Below are positions 35,366-43,981 of a DNA stretch of 64,000 nt, one piece after another. The notes under the pieces were generated by a model. That model was not told where the DNA came from and did no database searches. It worked only from the letters and a program-made list of their open reading frames with translations. This DNA is from Rhizobium terricola. Lineage in GTDB: Bacteria > Pseudomonadota > Alphaproteobacteria > Rhizobiales > Rhizobiaceae. Location of the stretch: contig NZ_JABBGK010000008.1 of NCBI RefSeq assembly GCF_012927355.1, positions 1 to 64,000 of the forward strand. The letters are read 5' to 3'. The stretch's first letter is position 1. Every line of letters starts with the position of its first letter. A program made the translations under genes and the position numbers.

Positions 35366-36139
35366 TCAGTTACGGCGCTTGCCAGCCTGCATCGCCCGAT
35401 CATTGTTGAAGAAGCGCGAAGCTGCCTCCGTGCGGTTCCGCACATGCATCTTCTTGTAGATATTCCGGATGTGAACCTTCACCGTATTTTCGGAAAGGTG
35501 CAGCTTGTCGGCGATGATCTTGTTCTGCGTCCCTTCGCAAAGAAGGTCGAGGATCTGCACCTCGCGCGTCGTGAGCGCCGCCATGTCGCCGGAGGGTAGT
35601 GCCAGGTTGCTTGTCCGCGCCACCGAAACCAGTTCGCTGCCCAGACTGTCCGACTCGTCGGCGGCCGGGTCGTTGCTCAACCGCTGCAGAAGCGCCGACG
35701 GGAAATGTTCACCCCCCTTGGCCAGCAAGTCGGTCGCCGCCAGAAAGACGTCAAGGCGCAGATTGAGCGGCAAAATCCCGTCAATTATGCGGGTCTCCGC
35801 AAGTCTTCGGAAATAGCCTTCAAGCTTTTCGGTCCCCTCGACGACCATCGCCATCGCCGCGCGATTCTTCCCGCGATGAAAACGCTGAACGACAGCCTGT
35901 ATTTCCTCGACGGGCAGACGGTAAAGAAGAACGAGCTTGATATCGTTCAATTCTTCTTCCGTTACCTCGGCCAGGCTGGGACGGACGACGACTTCGTGCG
36001 CAGGAAACTTGTTGGACAGAATTACAGCGAGACACTCTGACAACAGATCCTGATCCGCGATCATAAGTATCGTATTTCCATGGATCCCGGCCTGCGAATG
36101 CCGTGCAGGCTCGCTAATGTGAGATTCCGCCATCAACAT
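35366..36139 (-). CDS. LuxR/CsgD-type regulator with degenerate receiver domain
   Basis: A 257-residue regulator. The LuxR HTH lies at about 188-245 (LTTREVQILDLLCEGTQNKI, SENTVKVHIRNIYKKMHV). Residues 22-145 have the strand/helix order of a response-regulator receiver, but the phospho-acceptor position is Y73 (LVLLYRLP) and the acidic pair is reduced to D29/D31, so phosphorylation is unlikely. This resembles CsgD and VpsT, biofilm regulators with atypical receivers. GGGGAGG lies five bases before ATG 36139. It is divergent from the secretion locus and is its most likely regulator. Confidence 0.85.
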   Translation of the reverse strand: MLMAESHISEPARHSQAGIHGNTILMIADQDLLSECLAVILSNKFPAHEVVVRPSLAEVTEEELNDIKLVLLYRLPVEEIQAVVQRFHRGKNRAAMAMVVEGTEKLEGYFRRLAETRIIDGILPLNLRLDVFLAATDLLAKGGEHFPSALLQRLSNDPAADESDSLGSELVSVARTSNLALPSGDMAALTTREVQILDLLCEGTQNKIIADKLHLSENTVKVHIRNIYKKMHVRNRTEAASRFFNNDRAMQAGKRRN

Positions 36140-36823
36140 TCACGCCTCCCCTTGGTTCTCGACTACTCGATACAGTATCACCCCTCGGGAGAACCAACTC
36201 AGGCCCCCACTGCCATCGTTCTTTAAGCATTAGTTAATGATCGTAGTTCGAAATAAGTGAGATGGAAATGACCATTTTGGGTTATCTCGACGCGGAAAAC
36301 GTCGTTTTTCTAGGCCAAACACACTAACCCGTGCCGTTTTCGCACGCTCGAACGAGCTCGCGTCGGTGCTGGCCAGGCAGTCTCGCTCCACAAGTATTAA
36401 TCAGCCTTTTCTTTGGCTTTGCCGTCGTCCCTATCGCCCCTCGCCGATGCCGACAGACCCCGCCGCCATTGGTGCTAATCCCAATTCGTGGCTGGAAACC
36501 TCGTTTTTTTTGGTATTGAGTGGCGTCATCACGATTGGGAACATGCGCTCTGAAAGACGCGGGCTCCTTCGGAGTAAGAAAAAGAATACAATCGCGATCA
36601 ACAAGACAAGAAGAAAAGAAACTAAACCGGGGCGATCTCTCGCCGACGGAACGGGAAAACGCATCCTTAAGGGAGGATCGTCCCGAATTACATCAGTTGC
36701 AGCAGATGAACGGGTGTGGAGTGCATCTGCTATGTTCAACAGTACGGAGCAAGCGCGAGTTAGATCCCATTTGAGATGAGAGGGATTTCGAAAGCTGCTC
36801 CGCTTTTTTTTGGAGGAATGGAA
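36140..36823. other. AT-rich 684-bp divergent regulatory region
   Basis: No convincing gene on either strand. The segment is clearly richer in A and T than its surroundings, with runs such as GTTTTTTTTGG near 36505 and AGAAAAAGAA near 36580, and purine-rich stretches at 36590-36630. A weak hairpin CGACG/CGTCG followed by TTTTT lies at 36288-36309 on the plus strand. Its length and composition suit a multi-site regulatory region or long leader for the secreted-protein operon, and possibly small RNAs that cannot be recognised here. Confidence 0.6.
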
Positions 36824-37828
36824 ATGCCTCAATTCTACGATCCGAACGGTGATACCGAGATCACCACGGTCGGCGCACTCGCTGACGGCTTTGCCAATAG
36901 CGCGATCAACTCGACGGAAATCGAGGACGATTCAACCGGCTATGTCGGCGGCCTCGCCAATGGCGACAATCGCGACAACACGGACCAAAGCACGGATGTC
37001 GACATCGACACCGACGTGAAGGTCGACGTTGACGCCAACAACGGCAACAACCGCGACAACGAGTATGACTGGAGCTACGACAGCAAGTCCTATTCGAACA
37101 CGGAAACCGAGACCGACATCAAGACAGTGACGGACACCGACACGAAGTCGGTGTCGACGTCCGACAGCTTCAACTACAACGACAACGACTGGAGTCAGGA
37201 CAACAGTCAGGACAACGACTGGAGCTATGATAGCAAGTCCTACTCCAATACCGAAACCGAAACCGACATCAAGACGATCACCGAGACGGAAACCGACATC
37301 AAGACGGTGACGACGACCGACAGCTTCAATTCGTCCGACGACGACTTCGGCACGATCAACGATGTCCACGACTTCGCCAACCTCGGCGTTGCCGGCGGCG
37401 ATCTCACCTTCGACATCGGGGACGACTTCTCCTTCAGCCTGGATGTCGACAACATCCTCAACAACTCCCTCAACGGAGCCGGAAACAGCGCCGGGTTCAG
37501 CGCGGTTCAGGCGAACCATCTGGCCGACCAGGACACAGCCTGGGAAGTCCGCATGGAGAACGGTGGCGCGCAGAACCATCTCAATGCCACCGGCGGGGGT
37601 GCCAACAGCGATGAGGGCATGGATCTCGATGGCAAGGGTTGGGACCTCCGGTCCGGCGACGACGTCGCGGGCGCAAGCACGGCCGATGCCTCGGCGATCC
37701 TGGCCAATTCGGGCTTCCACTTCGAATTCGTCCAGGGCGCGAACCTGTTGAGCAACACGATCGACAGCAGCGTCATCGGCGGCAATTCGCATGTCACCGA
37801 CGTCGGCGAGGATTCCACGGGCACCTGA
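36824..37828 (+). CDS. Acidic low-complexity repeat protein, probable type I secretion substrate
   Basis: A 334-residue protein very rich in Asp, Asn, Ser and Thr, with no cysteine and no signal peptide. Two tandem repeats of 50 residues begin at D82 and D132, each opening DWSYDSKSYSNTETETDIKT. A second half (about 185-334) is less repetitive and ends VTDVGEDSTGT. No RTX nonapeptides were found. ATG 36824 is chosen because GGAGGA lies six bases upstream. It is the first gene before another unsignalled large protein and a type I exporter, so export through that system is inferred. I do not recognise a named family. Confidence 0.72.
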   Translation: MPQFYDPNGDTEITTVGALADGFANSAINSTEIEDDSTGYVGGLANGDNRDNTDQSTDVDIDTDVKVDVDANNGNNRDNEYDWSYDSKSYSNTETETDIKTVTDTDTKSVSTSDSFNYNDNDWSQDNSQDNDWSYDSKSYSNTETETDIKTITETETDIKTVTTTDSFNSSDDDFGTINDVHDFANLGVAGGDLTFDIGDDFSFSLDVDNILNNSLNGAGNSAGFSAVQANHLADQDTAWEVRMENGGAQNHLNATGGGANSDEGMDLDGKGWDLRSGDDVAGASTADASAILANSGFHFEFVQGANLLSNTIDSSVIGGNSHVTDVGEDSTGT

Positions 37829-37852
37829 CCAGGCCTCCCCCAAGGCAAGAAG

Positions 37853-37883
37853 AACTGCACCGGCCGAGAGGGTCGGTGCAGTT
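37853..37883 (+). other. Intercistronic hairpin after the first secreted-protein gene
   Basis: Ten-bp arms AACTGCACCG and CGGTGCAGTT around an 11-base loop, 25 bp after the stop codon. Only a short TT follows, so it may be an attenuator or 3'-end stabiliser that sets different levels of the two substrate messages. Confidence 0.6.
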
Positions 37884-37974
37884 CAATGGTTTGAGGCTGT
37901 AGGAGCGGAAAAGACGATGCACCGGTTGGTTTCAACAGGGCGACATCGCGGTCCGCTCGGACAGGGAGGCGGAC

Positions 37975-40017
37975 ATGCACACCGAGAAGACGTCGGAAAT
38001 CATCGCACACTTCATCGGCCACTTTGACGCGATCATCGACGAAGTGCGAATGCGCATCGGCTACACCCAGGGCGAAGTGGCAACCGAGGCGGCAGAACCG
38101 TTGCCGGATCTGGAGGCACTGGATCCGGATTTTGCCTCTCAGCTGCTGCTCAAGGATTTCGGTCCCGGCGTTGTCTACAAGGGCGGGCCGTTCGAGCTTG
38201 AGGGTCAGATCGGGACGGAGCCGCCCACGGGACCGTCATTTCAAGAGATCGTTGATGATTTGTCCGACATTGCGTCCGCCGGGACGCGGTTCCCCCATTT
38301 CGGCTGGGGCGCATCCGTACCGGTCGAAGAAGAACTCGAGGTTTATACCGGACCGGGCTCGACCATCTCGCACATGTCCCAGTTCAACCTGTTGCAGGAC
38401 GATGACTATCTCAACATGACAGGCGAGGAGCATGCGAAGCTGGATACTAGCTTCGTCGTGGAGCGGCTCGCCGAATATGCGACCAAGGCTGCGGTTTTCA
38501 CCTCCTTCGCCGCCCTCGATCGCACCGACGTCTATGAAGACCTCGTCAAGATCGCGGATGATATTCACGCGTTCAAGGAAGGCCTGCTCAACGATGAAAC
38601 AACCGCGTTCGGCACCGATGCGGACGTCGATTTCGTTCTCGCAGGAAATCGGATCGACGGCACTTACGTCGACGGCGAACTGACCGACGAGGCACCTGTT
38701 CTCGAGGACCTGCTGCCCGACCGCGGCATAGCCAAGCCTCCGGAAGATATTGACGAAGAAGGCACGGAGACCTCGATCGAACAGACCGCCGGGCCCCAAA
38801 ACATCCTCGACGTCGGCGCCGGCGCCAATATCGTCGCCAACATAGCGGCCGTAACGAACACAGGTGTGATCGCTCCGACAATGAGCGTGATGGGCGACTA
38901 TCACCAGGTCGACATGATCACCCAAGCCTACATCTATAGCGACAACGACACCAACGGCCTCGCACCTTCGGCGCAGTGGGGTGACTGCGACGGCCCACAG
39001 CAATCCTCGACCGTCGCGATGAACGTCGCTCTTTTCGAGCGCGACACCTATGGCGACCCCGGTTCGGAGCCCGAGACGCCCGCAGAAGGTGAGCCGACCT
39101 TCCCGTCGGACTGGCGCGTCAGTGTCATCGAGGGTGATGTCTGCTTCGTCCAATGGATCGAACAGTACAATTTCATCACCGACAACGACCAGATGATCGT
39201 CACGACGACCGGCAGCGAAACCTCGGTCCTGCTTGGCGGCAATGTGGCACTGAACATTACCGCCTATCTCGGCATCAGCATGCAGTATGACCTGGTCATC
39301 GTCGGCGGCGACATGCTCGACATGAACATCATCAGCCAACTGGCGGTGCTCTACGACAATGACTGGATCATCGGAGCCGACGGCTGCCCCGAAGGCATCG
39401 TGACCCAGACGGGCAACAACCTTCTATGGAACCAGGCTTCGATCCAGAATGTCGGCGACGACGACCGTTTCGAAACCATGCCGGACTACATGAACCAGAC
39501 GGTACAGGGTATTCAGGACGGCAATCCGGACATGCCGCAGGATCTCGCCACCGACGTCAACTTCAGCGGCTACGATTGGCTGAATGTTCTCTACATCACG
39601 GGCAACCTCTACGATGTCACCTACATCAAGCAGGTGAGCGTTCTCGGCGATGCGGACCACGTCACCCAGGCGGCGGCCGAACTCCTCGCCAATAACGAGG
39701 ATGCGCAGGTGACGATCGACACCGGCAGCAATGCGGTCGTGAACATCGCTGAGATCATCGACTATGACAGTTTTGGAGACACGACCTATATCGCGGGCCA
39801 GGTCTATTCCGACGCGATCCTGATCCAGGGCGGCATCATCGAAGACGACGCGACGCAGCCGCAGCCCGTGAATCACCAGCTGGCCAACGAGGTTATCGCA
39901 TTTCTCGACGATGATCCGTCGACCAATGACACGGATGATGCGGTCATCAATGCGGGCCACGACTTGTCCTGGTCGAACGCCTGCCCGTCAGACGTCATGC
40001 AATCCGTAATCGCCTGA
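37975..40017 (+). CDS. Large acidic repeat protein, probable type I secretion substrate
   Basis: A 680-residue acidic protein without a signal peptide. The N-terminal 250 residues are mixed helical; from about 280 to 635 four imperfect units recur, starting near residues 283, 421, 479 and 583. Each has a G-N/A-x3-N-x-A opening and a later GDxxxxxxIxQ-type strand ending in Asp/Asn-rich turns, for example VMGDYHQVDMITQAYIY and VGGDMLDMNIISQLAVLYDND. The pattern suggests a beta-rich extended fold. GGGAGGCGG precedes ATG 37975. Placed 20 bp before the exporter gene, it is the prime candidate cargo. No known family recognised. Confidence 0.72.
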   Translation: MHTEKTSEIIAHFIGHFDAIIDEVRMRIGYTQGEVATEAAEPLPDLEALDPDFASQLLLKDFGPGVVYKGGPFELEGQIGTEPPTGPSFQEIVDDLSDIASAGTRFPHFGWGASVPVEEELEVYTGPGSTISHMSQFNLLQDDDYLNMTGEEHAKLDTSFVVERLAEYATKAAVFTSFAALDRTDVYEDLVKIADDIHAFKEGLLNDETTAFGTDADVDFVLAGNRIDGTYVDGELTDEAPVLEDLLPDRGIAKPPEDIDEEGTETSIEQTAGPQNILDVGAGANIVANIAAVTNTGVIAPTMSVMGDYHQVDMITQAYIYSDNDTNGLAPSAQWGDCDGPQQSSTVAMNVALFERDTYGDPGSEPETPAEGEPTFPSDWRVSVIEGDVCFVQWIEQYNFITDNDQMIVTTTGSETSVLLGGNVALNITAYLGISMQYDLVIVGGDMLDMNIISQLAVLYDNDWIIGADGCPEGIVTQTGNNLLWNQASIQNVGDDDRFETMPDYMNQTVQGIQDGNPDMPQDLATDVNFSGYDWLNVLYITGNLYDVTYIKQVSVLGDADHVTQAAAELLANNEDAQVTIDTGSNAVVNIAEIIDYDSFGDTTYIAGQVYSDAILIQGGIIEDDATQPQPVNHQLANEVIAFLDDDPSTNDTDDAVINAGHDLSWSNACPSDVMQSVIA

Positions 40018-40037
40018 GTTGATGGAGGAACCAGCCC

Positions 40038-42593
40038 ATGAACCAGGTGGCAAAAAGCGGATTGATCGGAAGCGCGGCACTCCGGCTGGAACTGGGCACG
40101 CGTGTCCCTGACGCCGAGAGGAAGGACGACGCGGCGCTCACCGAAGCATGCATGGCGGCGATCGACACGGCCGTGGAAAACATCAAGCGGGCCGCCGGTC
40201 CCGGGCCACTCTCGACGCTCGGCCAGCCCCAGCCGGCACGACAGCCGATCGCCGAGGAACCGAGAGAACCAAGGATGGATGCCTTGGAAGCCTGGGCAAG
40301 AGCGATCCGGGATGCTGCAAGCGCGTCGCGAAGCCGGACTGAAGTGGAGCCGCTCAGCAGGGCGCGCGTGACCAGCCCGCTGCCGGACGCAAGGATGGCG
40401 CCGCCCGCACCGAAGCCAATCGTCCCGAGACCGGCACGCCCGGCCCCGGAGCAGGTAGCGCCGGCCAGCCCTTTGCGCATTCGCGAACCTGTTCAGCCCC
40501 CGGGGACGTCACCACCGCAGCAACCGGCCGAGGCGAGGCAACCGATCGAGGCGAGGCGACCGGAGCCGCCGCGTGAAACGGTCCGGCCTGAACGGCCCGT
40601 CGAAGCAAGAACCGAACGTCCGGTTACCCAGCCAAATCGGAGAGTAGAAGGTCCGGCGCATTCACCGGGACCGGCACCAGGCCCGGCACCGCAACGCCAA
40701 CCACCCGCCCCCGCACCGGACAGACCCTTTGCCCGCACCATCGACAACGATAGCGGGCCAATAAAGCAGAACGACCGCCGCCCGACGAGCGACGGAGGCG
40801 GGAACGGAAACGAGAAAGATTCCAATGGGGGTGGCGGTGGTGGTGGCGGCGGACATAGCGGCTTCCACAAGCGGAGCGGGCCAGTCAATTTTGCGGCCAG
40901 CCTCGCGAAGGGCATAGCTGCGGTCCGCCGCAACATGGCGATCGTCATGGTATTCACCATTGCCATCAACATCCTGCTGCTGGCGATCCCTCTCTACCTG
41001 TTCCAGATATCCGACCGCGTGCTGACAAGCCGCTCGATGGATACCCTGATCATGCTGACCATAGCCGTCGTCGGTGCGGTTGGCCTGCAGGCCTTCCTGG
41101 ATTCCATCCGGCGTTTCATCCTGATGCGCACGGCGGTCGAGCTTGAGGTACAGCTAGGCGCTCCGATCCTGAGTGCCGCAGCCCGCGCGTCGCTTCACGG
41201 CAGCGGCAAGGACTATCAAACCCTGCAGGATCTGCAGCAGCTCCGCTCCTTCCTGACCTCCGGCACACTGATCGCCTTCCTCGACGCACCCCTGATGCCG
41301 CTCTTCGTGCTGGTCGTCTATCTGGTGCATCCGCATCTGGGACTGATCATCATGGCCTGCTGTGCGGTGCTGTTCGTCATCGCGTTCCTCAACCAGCGCT
41401 TCACCGCGCGGCATTTTGCCGAGGCAAACGGTTACCTGAGCCGCGCCAACTTCCATCTCGATTCCATGTCGCGCAATTCGCAGATCATCAACGCCATGGC
41501 GATGATCCCGGAAGCCGTGCGGATGTGGGGCCACGAGACCGCGGGTTCTCTCAAGGCAAATGTCGCGGCCCAGGACCGCAACATCATGTTTGCCGGCCTC
41601 TCCAAGGCCTGCCGCATGATGACCCAGATCGCCCTGCTCGGCTGGGGTGCGCACCTGTCGCTTTCTGGCCACCTGACGGGTGGGATGGTGATCGCCGCCT
41701 CGATCATTTCCGGCCGGGCGCTTGCACCGATCGAGGGCGCCATCGAAGGATGGCACCAGTTCAACAAGTCGGCCGCCTCCTATGGCCGCATCAAGCAGCT
41801 GCTGGTCAGCTCGCCGCTCAACTTCCCCCGCCTGCGCCTTCCCAACCCGGAAGGACGCCTCGATGTGGAGCGCATTCTTTTCGTGCCGCCGCCGCAGAAG
41901 AAGGTCATCCTGAACGGCATCTCCTTCTCGCTGAAGAAGGGCGAGTCTCTGGCGATCATCGGCAACTCGGGTTCGGGCAAAACGACGCTCGGCAAGATGC
42001 TGGTCGGTTCGATCCTGCCGACCTCCGGCAATGTCAGGCTCGACCTGATGGACTTGAGGAACTGGGACCAGCGCCAGTTCGGCGAAAGCATCGGTTACCT
42101 GCCGCAGGACGTGCAGCTCTTCCCCGGCACGATCAAGGCGAACATCAGCCGGATGCGTGACGACGTCGAGGACCGGCAGATCTTCGAGGCTGCCGTGCTC
42201 GCCGATGTGCACGAACTGATCGCCTCCTTCCCGCAGGGCTACGAGACGGTCGTGGCAGCCGACGGCGCCCCTCTATCGGGCGGCCAGAAACAGCGCATCG
42301 CGCTGGCGCGCGCCTTCTTCGGAAATCCCAAGTTCGTCGTCCTCGATGAGCCGAATTCCAACCTCGACACCCAGGGAGAAACGGCGCTGGCGAGGGCTCT
42401 TCTGCACGCCAAGAAGCAGGGCATCACGACGGTGACGATCACCCAGCGACCGGCCCTGCTCCAGGCTGTCGACAAGATCCTCGTGCTGAAGGACGGGTCG
42501 GTGGCGATGTTCGGCGAACGCGCAGAGGTCCTCAAGGCGCTCGCCAAGAATCCCGGACCCGACGACCAACCGCGCCAGATCAATAACAGGTGA
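40038..42593 (+). CDS. Type I secretion system permease/ATPase with long proline-rich N-terminus
   Basis: An 851-residue inner-membrane ABC exporter of the PrtD/PrsD type. The membrane domain (about 290-560) has six segments and the ATPase domain follows: Walker A G642NSGSGKTT650, signature LSGGQ at 746-750, Walker B VVLDEP with D770/E771. The H-loop reads TVTITQRP, so Q803 replaces the usual histidine. Residues 1-280 are an extra extension, rich in Pro, Arg and Ala (about 117-245) and ending in a run of nine glycines near 264-272, not present in ordinary PrtD proteins. GGAGG precedes ATG 40038. The HlyD adaptor gene starts four bases after its stop. Confidence 0.9.
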   Translation: MNQVAKSGLIGSAALRLELGTRVPDAERKDDAALTEACMAAIDTAVENIKRAAGPGPLSTLGQPQPARQPIAEEPREPRMDALEAWARAIRDAASASRSRTEVEPLSRARVTSPLPDARMAPPAPKPIVPRPARPAPEQVAPASPLRIREPVQPPGTSPPQQPAEARQPIEARRPEPPRETVRPERPVEARTERPVTQPNRRVEGPAHSPGPAPGPAPQRQPPAPAPDRPFARTIDNDSGPIKQNDRRPTSDGGGNGNEKDSNGGGGGGGGGHSGFHKRSGPVNFAASLAKGIAAVRRNMAIVMVFTIAINILLLAIPLYLFQISDRVLTSRSMDTLIMLTIAVVGAVGLQAFLDSIRRFILMRTAVELEVQLGAPILSAAARASLHGSGKDYQTLQDLQQLRSFLTSGTLIAFLDAPLMPLFVLVVYLVHPHLGLIIMACCAVLFVIAFLNQRFTARHFAEANGYLSRANFHLDSMSRNSQIINAMAMIPEAVRMWGHETAGSLKANVAAQDRNIMFAGLSKACRMMTQIALLGWGAHLSLSGHLTGGMVIAASIISGRALAPIEGAIEGWHQFNKSAASYGRIKQLLVSSPLNFPRLRLPNPEGRLDVERILFVPPPQKKVILNGISFSLKKGESLAIIGNSGSGKTTLGKMLVGSILPTSGNVRLDLMDLRNWDQRQFGESIGYLPQDVQLFPGTIKANISRMRDDVEDRQIFEAAVLADVHELIASFPQGYETVVAADGAPLSGGQKQRIALARAFFGNPKFVVLDEPNSNLDTQGETALARALLHAKKQGITTVTITQRPALLQAVDKILVLKDGSVAMFGERAEVLKALAKNPGPDDQPRQINNR

Positions 42594-42597
42594 ATCC

Positions 42598-43947
42598 ATG
42601 ACACGCGCGCTCCAAACGAAGATCGAACAGGGCCAGCCGGAATGGTACAACGACGTTCCCCGGTCGATACGTACCCATACGGTCGTCGGGCTTGCCGTCC
42701 TGATCAGCACCTTCGGTGGCTTCGGCTTCTGGGCGGCCACTGCACCACTCGCCTCCGCGATCATCGCCCAGGGAAGCTTCGTCGCAACCGGCAACAACAA
42801 GATCATCCAGCATCTGGAAGGTGGCATCATCAAGGAGATGATGGTCAATGAAGGTGAGATGGTGAAGGAAGGCGACGTCCTGCTCAAGCTCGATCCGACG
42901 GCCGCATTGGCCAATGAGCGAGCAATGAATCTCAAGCGGCTTCGCCTTGAGGCGGTGATCGCCCGACTGCGTGCGGAAGCCCAGGGCGACAAGGATCTGA
43001 CGATCCCGGAGATCGTCATGAAGCAGGCCAGCGACCCGGACGTCAACGCGATCATCCAGAGCCAGAACGTTATCTTTCGCAGCAAGCAGATCAAACTGTC
43101 CGAACAGCTGAATCTTATCGAAAAGAACATTCGGTCGCTCGAATACCGTTTCAATGGTTACGGCGGCCAGAAGAAATCTTTCGAACGGCAGATGGCCCTG
43201 CTGACGGAGGAGCGGGATTCCAAGGCGCGGCTCGTCAAGGTCGGCTATCTCAGCAAGACGGATCTCATGGCCATCGAACGCGCCATCGCCGATGCGATGG
43301 GCGATATCGCGCGCCTTGAGGGCGAGATGAACGAAAGCGACGCACAGATCGCCAAGTACCGTCAGGAGGCAGTCATCGCGATCAATTCCAGCAAGCAGGC
43401 CGCGCTTGATGCCCTGGAAACAGCGGAATCCGACCTGGACAGCGTACGCGAGCAGATGAACGAAGCGGCCGGCGTCCTGGAACGCACCGTCATCCGCTCA
43501 CCCGTCACCGGAACGGTGGTCCGTTCCTACTACCACACCTCGGGCGGCGTCATCACCACCGGCAAACCGATCATGGAGATACTCCCCGCAGGGGTACCGC
43601 TGATCATCGAGGCCCAGGTGCTGCGCACCTCCATCGACCAGTTGCACGAAGGCCAGACCGCCGCCATCCGGCTCTCCTCGCTCAACCGCCGAACCACGCC
43701 GGTGCTGAGCGGCAAGGTCTTTTACGTGTCGGCGGACTCGATCGATGAAGGCACGATGAGTGCTCCGAAGGACGTCTACATCGTCCGAGTGGAGCTTTCG
43801 GACCAGGAAATCACCCGCGTACACGGCTTTCATCCGGTGCCCGGCATGCCGGCCGACGTGTTGATCCAGACATCGGAAAGGACCTTCTTTGACTACCTGT
43901 CCAAACCGATCAGCGACAGCATGTCCCGCGCTTTCAAGGAGCAATGA
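42598..43947 (+). CDS. HlyD-family type I secretion periplasmic adaptor
   Basis: A 449-residue membrane-fusion protein. One membrane segment at about 28-52 (VVGLAVLISTFGGFGFWAATAPL), a biotinyl-lipoyl-like half motif KIIQHLEGGIIKEMMVNEGEMVKEGDVLLKLD, a long alpha-helical hairpin (about 100-300), and the second half motif RSPVTGTVVRSYYHT. The C-terminus has the adaptor beta-barrel with GMPADVLIQTSERTFFDYL, the PrsE/PrtE ending. It links the ABC protein to an outer-membrane TolC channel, which is not encoded in this window. Confidence 0.93.
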   Translation: MTRALQTKIEQGQPEWYNDVPRSIRTHTVVGLAVLISTFGGFGFWAATAPLASAIIAQGSFVATGNNKIIQHLEGGIIKEMMVNEGEMVKEGDVLLKLDPTAALANERAMNLKRLRLEAVIARLRAEAQGDKDLTIPEIVMKQASDPDVNAIIQSQNVIFRSKQIKLSEQLNLIEKNIRSLEYRFNGYGGQKKSFERQMALLTEERDSKARLVKVGYLSKTDLMAIERAIADAMGDIARLEGEMNESDAQIAKYRQEAVIAINSSKQAALDALETAESDLDSVREQMNEAAGVLERTVIRSPVTGTVVRSYYHTSGGVITTGKPIMEILPAGVPLIIEAQVLRTSIDQLHEGQTAAIRLSSLNRRTTPVLSGKVFYVSADSIDEGTMSAPKDVYIVRVELSDQEITRVHGFHPVPGMPADVLIQTSERTFFDYLSKPISDSMSRAFKEQ

Positions 43948-43981
43948 TACGATGGTCGGGCGCCGCTAGGAGGTACGGAAG

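Noticed and set aside
36331-36779. Short open frames in the AT-rich region before the secretion operon
   Set aside because: They overlap each other in several frames, lack ribosome-binding sites and have atypical composition such as Lys/Arg-only runs.
36824-40017. Search for RTX calcium-binding nonapeptides in the two putative type I substrates
   Set aside because: No GGxGxDxUx series was found; Asp/Gly-rich pieces such as GGGANSDEGMD are isolated.
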